NCBI GenBank assembly: GCA_026545225.1
Contig: CM048846.1
Location: 21,264,001-21,328,000 of the forward strand
Origin: Cornus controversa
Lineage: Eukaryota > Streptophyta > Magnoliopsida > Cornales > Cornaceae
DNA: 64,000 bases
Direction of reading: 5' to 3'
Part shown: positions 11,058-22,439 of the stretch, one piece after another
How positions within the stretch are numbered: position 1 is the stretch's first letter
Layout: each line of letters begins with the position of its first letter
Program-made: the position numbers and the translations under genes
The notes under the pieces: generated by a model
What the model was told of the DNA's origin: nothing
The model's input: the letters and a program-made list of their open reading frames with translations, nothing else
Database searches by the model: none

Positions 11058-13086
11058 ATGGCTGATGTGGATCAAGTTGTGAGAACCGATACAAGTTCTC
11101 TAATAGACCAGCTTGGCAAGGCATTCCTCGAACTGAAAGCTCACCAGAATGCTGCTGAAGATTATGTTGAGTGGGCAGAAATTGAAGAACATTTTTGCCA
11201 CCTTGAGACAATGATGAAGCAGAAATTTGAAGAACTAGAAGTTAGGGAGAAGGAAATTAAAGATAAAGAATCTGAGACACACACAATGATTGCAGAGAGA
11301 GAGGTGGCTGTTGCTGCTAAAGAGCAAGATTTGTTGGATCGGGTTCAGGAACTGAAAGATGCTGCTGTTGGTGCAATAGTAGAGGCACGGGCAATTCACC
11401 TGCCAGCATCTTTGGAACTCATTGATTGTGGAGACAGCAAAGAAAGCAAGGTAAGCACCTCTCCTGGTGATACAAATGCACACCTTGCTGCTTTAGAGGA
11501 GAATTCTCCTCATAGAACAGGCGAAAATGTTGAAGTTGTGGCTGGTGAGGTTAAACCTCGTCCAGAGTTGACACAATTTTGTGAGCAGATGGATGCAAAA
11601 GGGCTTCTGAATTTTACAATGGAGAATCAAAAAAATATACCTGCCATTTGTGTGGAACTTTCTGTCGCACTGGAAAGTGCAACTGAACCAGGCCGTTTGG
11701 TGCTGGCTTCACTGGAGGGTTTCTACCCTCCAGATGACAGTACCCAAGAAGGGGACAAAAGGGATGCTGCCTTTCAGGGCATGCGCCAATCCTGTCTTAT
11801 TTTAACAGAAGCCATGGCCACTTTATTGGCAAGGGCTGACCCAGGTGCCGATCACCTTCTGAACCCTGAAATTAAGCAGCAAGCCAAGGCCATTGCTGAT
11901 GAGTGGAAGCCTAAGTTGGCTAGTGAAGGCATTGATGCTGCCAATGGAAATTCATTGGAAGCTGAGGCATTCTTGCAGCTCCTTGCAACTTTTAGTATTG
12001 CTTCAGAGTTTGAAGAAGAAGAACTCTGCAAGCTTGTTCTTGCAGTTGCTCATCAGAGGCGGGCACCTGAGCTCTGCCATTCTCTTGGATTAGCACATAA
12101 AATTCCAGGTTGGTGTTCTTTTAATCAACTGACCTGATGAGGTCTGGAGGCTTGACCATTATCTCGTTCAGCTCTTCATTCGCTCAATCGCTTTAGGCTT
12201 GGTAGTATGTTGAGTTTTTAGAGAAATTTTAGATCCACAGAAATAAATGGATAAACAAGGCTGCTTGTGGTTTTACATTTGAAAGGTGCATGCTACTAGT
12301 CATATATGGAACTTACTGAATCTGTGATTTTATGTAGGTGTTGTTGAAGCATTGATCAACAATGGGAAACAAATTGATGCAGTACATTTTGTCCATGCAT
12401 TCCAGCTTACTGAAAGATTCCCTCTTGTGCCTCTCCTAAAGACATATCTGAAGGACCTGAGGAGAAACTCACAAGGAAAAGGCAGTAAGTTGGGAGGTGT
12501 CGCTGGTCAACAGGTACTAGTATGCCTTGATTTGAAGTTTCTTTGATACATGTCTTTCCCACTTGCTAACTGGAACTTTCCCATATAGAATGATGCAAAT
12601 GCTCAAGAACTCGCGGCACTGAAAGCTGTAATTTGGTGCATTCAAGAGTACAAGCTTGAGGAGGACTACCCACTTGATCCACTTCAGAGAAGGGTTGGGC
12701 AGCTAGAGAAGTCAAAACCTGATAAGAAGAGGTCCGGAGATTTTGGTAAAAAGCAACAATTCAAGAAGCCACGACCAAATGGAGTCTTTGGGTTCCGTGC
12801 ACCTACCACTGCTGCTGCTGCTGCTGCGGGTGGTGGTAGACAGGCTCCACCTGTTTTTGGCGAGAGAGGAACATATGCAGGTATGTCGGAGAGGTATCCA
12901 TATGCTGGTCCAAACGCATATGATTACCAAGCTCCTAGTGGTCAGTCTGCATACCCTCAGCAAACATATGATTACTACTATCCCCAGGATGACAGGGTTA
13001 CTGCTACAACATATAGTGCTGCTCCGTCTAATTATGGCAGTTACATGAGTAGTGCAACCCAGCCTTCTCACCAACCATATATGTAA
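11058..13086 (+). CDS. FRIGIDA-like protein (FRL3-type), 3 coding exons
   Basis: Coding exons are 11058-12108, 12338-12513 and 12589-13086, joined at CCAG|GTTGGT...GTAG|GTGTTG and CAACAG|GTACTA...ATAG|AATGAT. The product is about 574 residues. I chose the start MADVDQVVRTDTSSL at 11058: the open frame extends upstream to 10905, but a splice-acceptor-like TTGCAG ends at 11036 and the upstream residues look non-coding. Residues about 15-115 are a charged coiled coil (LETMMKQKFEELEVREKEI). Residues about 185-450 form the conserved Frigida domain, with LVLAVAHQRRAPELCHSLGL and WCIQEYKLEEDYPLDPLQRR. The tail is low complexity (Ala run, Tyr/Pro/Gln-rich). FRIGIDA and its relatives act in a nuclear complex that promotes FLC-type floral repressors; FRL3-type members are less well studied. 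Both coding introns are short. The family call is secure; orthology to one Arabidopsis member is not. Confidence 0.93.
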
Positions 13087-14015
13087 TTTTCTAATCTCAG
13101 TAACTGATGCTAGGCCAAACTCTTGAGATAATTTCTTCTATGGATAATTTTTTTTCAATCCTTTTTTGTTAAACAGGAAACCTGTATTTCCTATATGTAA
13201 ACCCAATATTCTGTTTAGCTTATGCTTCTGCTTCTGCTTCTGCTTAGTTTTGATTTTATGTATGTTGTAAGTTGTGTTTGGTTGTGTGAAATTTTGAAAT
13301 GGCTACAATTTTGCGCTCGTTTATGCATTTTGGACCAATTTTGTTTTTGATTTTGAATAATCTTTCAAGACAAAACGTTTCAACTTGGGTGTTTGTTGGT
13401 AGACGGGCCCTTAGGTGGTTCTCTGTCCGCGGCTATGCTAGTAATTTTGATCTACGAAGTTGTAACTTGTAACCTGTTAATTTTGTTTATGCTTGTGCCC
13501 TTAAGTCGTGTTTGGTGGTATAAATTTTTTAAATGGGCTAGATTTGCGTTTGATAATTCGTATTGGGTGATTTTTTTCCTTTAATTTTCCGAGCTATGTT
13601 GTAAACCAGCAAATTTTTATTGTATATGGCTCGTGTCCCCGAGGTAGTGGTTTTGTAGGACAAAAGTTTCCAATGCCTATAAATTTTGCACCTTGGATGT
13701 TTTATTTGTTTACTCTTATTAATATTTTTATTATTATCATTATCATTTCGAGATTTATGTGTTTCAATCGCATATTTTAACTATATATGTATGCATATCT
13801 GACCTAAGGATAGTTGCGAACCCTTCCCTTCCAGTCAAGAATTGGGGTCTCATAATCACTAGACTAGCTAATATGCGTTTTTCTCATGCCTTTTTTCATT
13901 GACATGTTTCAGAAGCTACCTTATTTACTGCGTACGAGATTTTGATTCTTTAGACCTAGACCTATATAACATGAATTATTAAAGGTGGTGGTGGAAAATG
14001 GTGATGAAGACTTGT
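13087..14015. other. FRIGIDA-like 3'UTR and intergenic DNA
   Basis: Begins with the 3'UTR of the FRIGIDA-like gene (T-rich; CTTCTG repeats at 13225-13243; AATAATC-like sequence near 13357). The remainder shows no credible gene and ends just before the stop codon of the opposite-strand GASA gene. Confidence 0.5.
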
Positions 14016-14990
14016 TCAAGGGCATTTGGGTGTGCCCTTGGAGCTGAGCATGTCTCTATAGCAAGGGCACTCCGACTTGTTTCCATATGACCCTGAAGGA
14101 ACACAGTTGCACTTCTGGCAGCACACACTGCAGTACTTCAAGCAACGTTTGATTATTCCAGCACTGCCACATCTCACTCCACACTTTGAATCGCACGAAC
14201 TTTCCAATAACAGACAAAACAATACCAATTAGTTAAACAAAACAAAAAATATGAAGAAAAATGGAGCATTACTAAATTGGTACACCACTAAGATGCTTAA
14301 GGTGGGTATCTCTACAAATCAAATAAGGCTTTTTTTAAAAGTTGTCATTCACATTTTTAAGAGGGTTGTTGACAACTTTCTAGAATGGTGTAATGTGGTC
14401 TTACTCAATTATTTCTTTCGAGAAATTATTAGATGGTCCTGGATCACTGAGACTTTATGGTCCAGTCTCTAAGTTAGACTTTTTGATTAAGGAAAGTGAC
14501 AACACAAAAAGTGTATTAATATATTACAAAGAAATTTGAACATTTATTTTGATTAGACTGGATCATCAAGTGTCAAATAATTCAAGACTATCTAAGGACA
14601 TCCGGTATGAATGCCTGATAGAAAGCCATGTCTCGTCACATGGCAAACCCCACATATGACTGTCATCACAGTTGACGAACAACTCTCTTCTTACTCTCTC
14701 TTTCTCGTAAGTTCGTAACCACCCCTCTTTCTATATATTTTATTAAAAATAGTCGGTCTAACTAGTACCATATTGGCTAATTGGGCTGATCACAAATATA
14801 AAAAGCCACGTTAGCCCTACTCTCCATATTTTAAAAGTAGAAATCCGAGTGGCTAGCCACCACATCGGATGGCCTAATAAAACTAATCGGGTGAAAAAAA
14901 TTATATACTTGGATCAGCCATTGTTGGTTGAAGGAAAGGGAAGCTCAGAACCAGAGAAACTATAAGCAAAGTTGCGAAAACAATCTTCAT
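14016..14990 (-). CDS. GASA/snakin cysteine-rich peptide gene (junction one base out of frame)
   Basis: Minus-strand exon 1 (14990-14909) encodes a signal peptide, [20 protein letters not shown], then QPTMADP. Exon 2 (14199-14016) encodes the GASA domain: [45 protein letters not shown] and final CP. It has the 12 cysteines and CCxxCxCVPxG core of snakin-1-type peptides. These are secreted, gibberellin-responsive peptides linked to growth and defence. The intron would be 14200-14908. The only GT at the end of exon 1 (CCAA|GTATAT) and the acceptor (GGAAAG|TTCG) leave the coding sum at 266 nt, one base short of a continuous frame. Either a very small middle exon was missed, a non-canonical splice is used, one base was lost at an AAG|GTATAT donor (mutation or assembly error), or the gene is dead. 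Aligned by eye to snakin-1, no residues are missing at the junction, which favours the lost-base view. Confidence 0.8.
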
Positions 14991-15213
14991 CGATCTTTTC
15001 TTCTTTGAAAGAGTTAATGGTAGCAAGAAAAAGAGAGAGATTTAAAAAAAAAAATTTGGGTAAAGGAGAGAGATTTAAGTTGTCTAGTTGAATGGTCTAA
15101 AATAAACCACTACTGAATAATACATAGATGTTAAGAGGTGATGGTCATAGAGACCTTGTGGCCATTTAAGCTGATCTTGTAGGATTACTTGGAAACTGAT
15201 ATATATATTTGTT

Positions 15214-15244
<31 letters not shown>

Positions 15245-15814
15245 TGACCATCTGTCATGAAAATAGTATTCAGATGAGGATGGTGGTTGTGGGAGGAGAG
15301 AACCTTGGAGAAAATAAAAGAAAAAAAAAATATTGCACAGCTCCATGCAGACTGTAAGTTGGCTGTGGTAGGAATGGAGATCTGTGGTCCTGCTGACACT
15401 CTAGGTTACAAACCAAAGAGGTTTTTCTGTGGAGGAGGTTACATGCAGCTTCTAAAGCTCTCTAAAGAAAAGATTTCCAAATTAAAATTTCATTACTTTC
15501 TTTGTCCTATCCCATCTCAGTAGAGTGAGTGCTGGAGTACTGTTTTATGTGTTGTTGGCTAATGCATTTTTGGTAGAAAATACAGCCTGTGTGGCATAAA
15601 GCACATCCCCACTTGCATTTGTTTACTGATCAACAATGCACCTTAAAAGATGGATTTGATGAGGATTGATTTGCATACTGTACGTTTTAACTTATTAACT
15701 ACTTTAAACTAGTCAGAATTTCACTTTCACTTTTAGTACATTTTCACTTGGAATCTTGTCTGTAGGTCTCTTTGATAGCTTGGGCAATAAGCAATTGACA
15801 TCATAGGCTGTGGC

Positions 15815-15854
<40 letters not shown>

Positions 15855-15939
15855 GTTTTACTTGTTTCCTATTTGTTCAATTTTTACGTAATATGGTAAA
15901 CTTGCTGATAATACTTAATCACTTATTGTTATTTTACTA
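14991..15939. other. GASA upstream region with microsatellites
   Basis: This lies upstream of the minus-strand GASA gene and should contain its promoter, though no clear TATA box was identified. It includes a (GT)n(GA)n tract at 15214-15243 and an (AT)n tract at about 15815-15850. Short ORFs at 15166-15523 on both strands overlap and match no family. Confidence 0.45.
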
Positions 15940-15948
15940 TATACTAAT

Positions 15949-17435
15949 GGGTATATTACTTGGACCTCCCTTGAGGTTTGAAGTAATTACCCTCTCACAT
16001 GAAAGTTTTGAAAAATTATTTAGACCTCTCTTGTGAAGCAATTACCCTCACATGAAAGTTTTGAAAAAGTCACTCTGACATCCTTTATTAAAAAGTCACT
16101 CTGACATCCTTTATTAAAGTTAAAGAAGTTAACAGTTGATAACTTCACAAGTCTTCTTACAATTTTACCTTCGGCTTTTGCAGGGTAATAACATAATTGA
16201 AAATATCAAAAGAAAAAAAATGCACGTGAAAAGCTCTCTCTCCTTCCAGACCCTCTCTCTGTTTTGTTATCTCTCTCTCATCTGCTGTCTACATCTCTCC
16301 CCAATCACATCTCTCTTCCTCTATGTTTCTCTTTGTTCTATTTTCTCTCCAGCACCACAACCTCTATTTTCTCTCCGCCCTAGCTTCCACCACCACTTCT
16401 TTCAAAGTAACTTGACCCATTCAATGCCTCGTCCGATTGCACAAATTTGCAGATTAATTTTGAACCAAAACTATATATATATATATATATATATAATATG
16501 CAAATTCCAGAGAGAGAATAAAATTGAATTGAAATTAAGATTTTTTTTTTGTAATTAATTGAAATTAAGGATATTGTTGGAAGGTTTGTTGTAAAATTTG
16601 ACTAAAGATTGGTTTCAAGTGCTAGTGCTGAAATTAATTGAATTCAAAGTCTTTCCTTTAGTTTTCTGTGCTTTGGAGACAAGCAAATTGTTGAACGGAG
16701 TGAATTTTGTTCTTGCAATTTGATTGAAAGTGCAGTGAAGCTTGGATTAGAGATATTGCTAATTATAGTTTGAGATTACGGTGGTGGGGAGGCGATGGTC
16801 AAGAAGAGGTGGGTGGTTGTGCATTGGTAGAGAGAGAGAGAGAGGGGTGGTCAAAGGAGGTGGTGCTGGAGGAGAGAGAAGAAAGGGAGGAGAGTGGCGG
16901 TGGTGGCGGTATATATAACAGGAAGATAAATATATATATTAGGGTAAATTACCTTCAGACCTCTGAGGTTTACATTGGTGGTGGAGGGATGGAGTCGGTG
17001 AGCTCGTGAATGAGAGAAGGGTGGCGAGGCAGGTGGTGGAAGGGTTTCTAATTTCTACCCAAAGACTTATATATATATATATATATGTAGGTATGTATGT
17101 ATGTATATGTATATATCTATGTAGGTATGTATATGTATAGCATGTAATATGTTATTGAATATGTATTTAATTTTCTAATTTGCTATTTAATACATAAATC
17201 ATATCTTTTATTTGTAAATTCATTATATATTAATAAAATACACATTTTTGTCATTTTGCTCCTAAGGGCAATTTTAGTATTAATTAATTTTTTTTTAACG
17301 GATCTAACAAATTGTTAACGGACTAGACCTATATGTTTTTTTTTCAAACCTTGAGGGAGGTTGACCACTATTTTGAACAAACTTTAATTTGAAAGTAATA
17401 AGTGTAAACCTTGGGGGTTTGAGGGTAATTTACCC
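15949..17435. mobile_element. Mutator-like non-autonomous element (MULE), 9-bp TSD
   Basis: TATACTAAT occurs perfectly on both sides (15940-15948 and 17436-17444), the 9-bp duplication typical of Mutator transposases. The left end begins GGGTATATTACTTGG and the right end, read inward, begins GGGTAAATTACCCTC, so the termini are short inverted repeats. Both ends carry further GGACCTCCCTTGAGGTTT-like inverted similarity. There is no transposase. The interior (16180-17040) is less AT-rich than the flanks, with a pyrimidine-rich leader-like part and a GGTGG-rich part, and could be captured host sequence (Pack-MULE). A further copy of the terminal sequence at 16943-16980 suggests internal rearrangement. 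Confidence 0.8.
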
Positions 17436-17444
17436 TATACTAAT

Positions 17445-19012
17445 TTACTTTCTTATTTAGTTATTTATTTTTCTATTTTGTGTTGATTTTTTCATTTCTG
17501 GTACCCAAGGTCGGATGTGAAAAAAGGTGAATTAGTGTTAGTAAACACCCGACTATGAAACTTATGTCAAATCTTTTTGAATTGGAGAGAATTCGTGTAG
17601 TCGGCCAACTTATGTCAAATCTTTTTGAATTGAAAAGAATTAATGTAGCCAGCCTCATTCGTGTGCATGTGATTAAGGCGAGAATGATGATGATATAATT
17701 TAGACTTTACACGCCTACTCAGAATTATATAGTATTAGAATACACAATGTAACTTAATTTAGTTTTTATATTATGTAACACGCTTGTTCACATGTGGCTA
17801 TATTATGTTCCAACACCTTTATTAATTATAATTAGGGTAAATCACTGTGATCTCTTCTGAGGTTTTGATTTTGTACCCATAGATCAAAGTTTTGGCAAAA
17901 TCATTTTGACCTCCTTTGGCCAAGTTAGGGTTGTTAACTACTACATTCAATGGATATTGGACCAATAGAGGTCCAAATGGCAGAGCTGACACAATTTTTT
18001 GCTGCAATTTCAACGAGTCTATTTTGACACTTGGAGATCCATTCCAAATTTGAATTGATCTAACGATCAATATCCATCCCATTTTTGCATTTTTGAGTGT
18101 TATGGGAAGGCCGTCAATTTTTTGAAATTTTGAATGGAAGTCAAAATGAACTCGGAATATTGTGATTTTTGGTATTTATCTTAATTTAGTCATTAAGATC
18201 TCATCCCTAGTTTTTGTGTGATTTTTCAAGGTAGTGCCAAAGTGGCTGTTTTTAGGATTCCTATGCTTGTATAAATAGAAGTTGTTGTAATTTGTTTATC
18301 AATAAACGGTTATAATTGGTTTCTCTGAACTTTTTGGATTTTTATCTCCTATTATCATCAAGCTTCTCCTCGTCTCTCTCTTTATTCAAATCTGGCCCTT
18401 AAACTTTGCCACTAGTACTCTAAAACATAGAAGTGTCCAATTGAGAAGATTTGAAATGGGACTTATGTGACATCAATTTCTAATGGGACTTATGTGACAT
18501 GATGTTGCCCACATTTTACTTGCGTTACAATCATTTCACATTTTTCAGAGAATGTATAATTATTCTATACAAAATCAAATGAGAAGATTTCGAATGGGAT
18601 TGTGGAAGATGTATCATTATGCTATATAAAATCAAATGAGAAAATTTGGAATGGGACTTATGTGACATGATGTTGCCCACATTTCACTAACGATACAACC
18701 ATTCCAAAATTTTCAAAAAATGTATCATTATTCTATACAAAATCAAAGACCATTCCTACTCGTCTCACCACCTCTTTCTCTCTTGTACACACATCAGCAC
18801 ACATAGATTCATAACACCAAAATATTACACAGAGGTTGACGTTGAACATGAGTAAATTTATATGGAGGATCTTTCTAAATGCTGGTTTAGATTAATGAAA
18901 ACCATCTTATTGATTATTAGTGGGTGTCACTCTTGATGCATTGTAAATTATTTTCCTTTGTATGCAATTGAATCTCGTTATGTTATAGTTACCTTCTAGT
19001 GTGTGTATAGTG
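17445..19012. other. Non-coding DNA with a local duplication
   Basis: No credible gene. An end-like sequence at 17834-17860 (AGGGTAAATCACTGTGATC) resembles the terminus of the neighbouring Mutator-like element, but no partner end was found. At about 18440-18740 a roughly 150-bp unit is present twice (GGGACTTATGTGACATGATG, then TTGCCCACATTT, ATACAAAATCAAA). Confidence 0.45.
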
Positions 19013-19017
19013 ATATG

Positions 19018-20051
19018 TGTACACACAAATTTCGTGTTCGAAAACCTAGGAATGAAATTGAGTAACAAACAGTCAATTTTATTAAATCAAGAAAAAGGGG
19101 TACAATTCTCTGTGATCGATTCTTTTACAATAAAGAATCTTCCTCTGATTCAATCTCCTTGATGTTCGGTACAAGGGCTTCAAAAGCTTGTTCTTGAACC
19201 GGTAGTGACGAGCTTTCTTCAAAACTTCAGGATTGAGGAAGGCTTGACTGGATTTTCGATCGAGGGCCGATAAAGCTTGATCTCGAACGATGGATTGAAA
19301 GTCTTCGAAGAAGAACGACACTTGTGTGGCGTGCTTGATGCTCTTCGTCTTCAGAACTTTGAAGGTTGAAGGTCTTAGATGAAGAACGGCACTTGCGTGG
19401 CATGCTTGTTGTTCTTCATCTTCAGATTCTTCGATGATTGAAGGTCTTAGAAGAACGGCACTTGTGTGGCGTGCTTGTTGTTTTTCGTCTTCAGATTCTT
19501 CGCGGGTTGAAGGTCTTTGAAGCAGAACGGCACTTGTGTGGCATGCTTGTTATTGTTCTTCTTCAAATTCTTTGAGGATTTAAAGTCTTTGAGGTAGAAC
19601 AGCACTCGTGTGGCGTGCTTGATGTTCTTCGTCTTCAGAACTTTGAATGTTGGTCGAGGTAGAGGTTCGGCAGAACTTTTGTGTTCCTTTGATCTCTCTG
19701 TCTCTTTCTCCTCCTCCGTCTCTGTCTGTCCTTCTGTCTTCGTCTGTGTGTGCCCCCTCGAATGTGTAGGGTGACCTTATATTTATAGGCAAAAGGGTGG
19801 GGGTTTAATTTGGTAACTCCCCATTAATTGTGCCAACTTCCATAAAAAAGAGATTTTGCCTCCTTTTATATGGAAATAAATTAAATTTAAATTTGAATTA
19901 TCACACATATTTTTTAAAGGCCTGAACCTTTATGATTTTGACACGTGTCTGCTGCTGGGACCCACAATTGTAGACTTAAATTGATCAAAAGTGTTTGACT
20001 TATTGACTAATCAGACGGTGATTAATCCATCATAAAATTTATGTGTCTACA
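19018..20051 (-). repeat. TR-GAG 3' LTR
   Basis: Left LTR of the element, in minus orientation. A TATAAATATA box on the minus strand is at 19779-19788. The 19311-19640 part holds about five copies of a 60-66-bp unit with CGGCACTTGTGTGGCGTGCTT. The inner edge is TCTACA at 20051. Confidence 0.93.
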
Positions 20052-20075
20052 AATTGCCCCCACTTCAAGTCTCAC
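20052..20075 (-). other. TR-GAG polypurine tract
   Basis: On the minus strand AAGTGGGGGCAATT abuts the 3' LTR. This is the expected purine-rich primer for plus-strand DNA synthesis. Confidence 0.75.
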
Positions 20076-20109
20076 GCTATATTGAGCTTGTCACGTTTTT
20101 TTTTTTTTT

Positions 20110-20370
20110 GTCCACACAGAATTGAAAATTTGAGAATCTTATTAGAAATAGGATTTTTTTTTTCCAAATAGAATTGAAAATTTGAGAATCCTATTAGAAA
20201 TAGGATTTCCTTTTCCAAACAGAATTAGAAATTTGAGAATCCTATTAGAAATAGGATTTTTTTTTTTCAAACAGAATTGAAAATTTAAAAATCCTATTAG
20301 AAATAGGATTTTTTTTTCTTTTTTCAAACAGAATTGGAAATTTGAGAATCCTATTAGAAATAGGATTAAT
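20110..20370. repeat. Tandem array of hairpin-bearing units
   Basis: Five copies of a roughly 50-60-bp unit. Each contains AATCCTATTAGAAATAGGAT(T), a 9-bp inverted repeat with an AGA loop (the first copy has a mismatch), followed by a T run and CAAACAGAATTGAAAATTTGAG. Units differ mainly in T-run length. The array lies just inside the 3' LTR. Confidence 0.85.
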
Positions 20371-20519
20371 TCACCATTATATATATGTAGCTTACGCTTC
20401 AGACCCTTCACATCAGAGAATAATGGAGAGAAGCCCCACCAACTGAGAAGACTGGAGAGAAGTCTCTTAGGCTGTTACCGAAAGAAACTTAGAAGAAGCT
20501 CACACCTAACAACCGTAAG

Positions 20520-20830
20520 TTCTCCCTTTTTTTTGTATCGATTTTCTTTTTCTTCTTTCTTTCTCTTCTTCTTTTTTTTCTTTTTTTCTTCTTTCAGCCG
20601 CCTCTTCTTCTTCCTCTTTTTTTTTCTTCTTTCTTTCTCTTCTTCTCGCCCCTCTTCTTCTTCCCTTTTCTTCCTCTTTTTTTTTCTTCTTTCTTTCTCT
20701 TCTTCTCGCCCCTCTTCTTCTTCCCTTTTCTTTTTTTTTTCTTTTCTCTCTTTTTTTCTTCTCTTCTCTTCTTTCAGCCGCCTCTTCTTCTTCCTTTTTT
20801 TTTTCACGCCACTTTCTTCTTTTTTTTTTT
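20520..20830. repeat. Polypyrimidine/polypurine low-complexity tract
   Basis: About 300 bp almost purely C/T on the plus strand, with repeated TTCTTTCTTTCTCTTCTTCT and CGCCCCTCTTCTTCTTCC blocks. ORFs across it on both strands are Lys/Glu/Arg-rich or Phe/Ser-rich artefacts of composition. Confidence 0.9.
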
Positions 20831-21229
20831 GAGTAAAACAAAACTAAAAAATGATTTTCATTATAGTACCTATTAGTTTTGAACTTGAGACCTCAAAGAG
20901 AATTATTACCATGCCATACCATCTCTCTTGCACTACCCTATGTATCATAAACTCTTGAAAAATCATATAACATGCAACTTCAATTTTTTTTTTTTTTTTT
21001 TGTGCAGAAGCTTGGAAATCAACTGACTCAAGGGAAGAAACTCTCAGCCACATAGGTATGCCCAATACCTTTTTTTTTTTTTAAGAAGTAAAAATTTATC
21101 TTGTAGCATGCCTATGTAACATAAATTTGCAGACTAAGATGTGTACTTGTGTAACAATCTCGAAGAATATGTGACCGTAGTTTGCACAAGTGAATTTGTG
21201 TCATTATCTTTGAACTCTCTGACTGTGTG

Positions 21230-21990
21230 CACAATTGCGCTCTTGTGCACCGGTTTGGAAGGCATGATTTGGAAGACTCCGACTGTGTGTACAATTGCGC
21301 TCTTGTGCACTGGTCTGGAAGGCGTGATTTGGAAGACTCCGGTTGTGTGTACAATTGCGCTCTTGTGCACCAGTCTGAAAGGCGTGATTTGGAAGACTTC
21401 AGTTGTGTGTACAATTGCGCTTTTGTGCACCAGTCTGGAAGGCGTGATTTGGAAGACTCCGACTATGTGTACAATTGCGCTCTTGTGCACCAGTCTGGAA
21501 GGTGTGATTTGGAAGACTCCGGCTGTGTGTACAATTGCGCTCTTGTGCACTAGTCTGGAAGGCGTGATTTTGAAGACTCCGGTTGTGTGTACAATTGTGC
21601 TCTTGTGCACCAGTCTGGAGCTGTGATTTGGAAAACTCCGGCTGTGTGTACAATTGCGCTCTTGTGCACCAGTCTGGAAGGAGTGATTTGGAAGACTCCG
21701 ACTGTGTGTACAATTGCGCTCTTGTGCACCAGTTTGGAAGACGTGATTTGGAAAACTCCGGCTATGTGTATCATTGCGCTCTGGTGCACCAGTCTAGAAG
21801 GCGTGATTTGGAAGACTCCAACTGTGTGTACAATTGCGCTCTTGTGCACCAGTCTGGAAGGCGTGATTTGGAAGACTCCGGCTGTGTGTACAATTGCGCT
21901 CTTGTGCAATGTCTAGAAGGCGTGATTTGGAAGACTTCAACTATGTGTACAATTACACTCTTGTGCACCAGTCTGGAAGGCGTGATTTTT
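21230..21990. repeat. 60-bp tandem array, about 13 units
   Basis: An almost exact 60-bp period (one unit is 59 bp). Each unit holds TGTGTACAATTGCGCTCTTG, TGCACCAGTCTGGAAGGCGT and GATTTGGAAGACTCCG. Units differ by a few substitutions. Because 60 is a multiple of three and the unit lacks stops in most frames, five of the six frames stay open over long stretches; on the minus (element) strand one frame repeats HKSAIVHTAGVFQITPSRLV. It lies downstream of gag, where pol would be in an autonomous element. No known domain is visible. Confidence 0.93.
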
Positions 21991-22004
21991 TATTTATTTA
22001 TTTA

Positions 22005-22250
22005 TTTTTTATGCAGACAGTTTATACTCATGTCAGGGAGTAAATTTTTTTTTTTGCAGACAGTTTATACTCATGTCAGGGAGTAAATTTTTGTTTTTTA
22101 CAGACAGTTTATACACTCGTGTCAGGGAGTAAATTTTTTTTTTTTTGTTGCAAACAGTTTATACTTGTGTCTAGAAGTGTTTTTTTTTTTTTTTTTTTTT
22201 TTTTTGCAGACAGTTTATACTCGTGTCAGGGAGTATCACAAGAAAATTCT
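22005..22250. repeat. Tandem array with CAGACAGTTTATACTC units
   Basis: Five copies of GCAGACAGTTTATACTCATG followed by TCAGGGAGTAAA and a T run of variable length; period about 55-60 bp. A diverged further copy lies at about 22360-22425 (CACAGTTTATACTCATGCGG). Confidence 0.88.
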
Positions 22251-22439
22251 TCTTTTTTTTTTTGGATGACTGAACTCGGAACAAACCTCCAAGCTGCCTA
22301 CGTACCCTTAACAGGGATCAAACGTAGTTCAGATTAACAAACTCAATTTTTTTTTTTTTGGCCGTACACAGTTTATACTCATGCGGGCAGGAGTGTAGCG
22401 CAGTTTAGGCTCATGCGATTAGGAGCACTTTATCTTTGA

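Noticed and set aside
17834..18120. Second Mutator-like element starting AGGGTAAATCAC
   Set aside because: Only one terminus was seen; no inverted partner or 9-bp duplication was found.
20475..20841. Lys/Glu/Arg-rich and Phe/Ser-rich ORFs of about 100 residues on both strands
   Set aside because: They are products of a pyrimidine tract inside the retroelement; several frames on both strands are open for compositional reasons only.
21230..21990. CRISPR-like regular array
   Set aside because: The units are contiguous 60-bp tandem repeats without unique spacers, inside an LTR retrotransposon of a plant genome.
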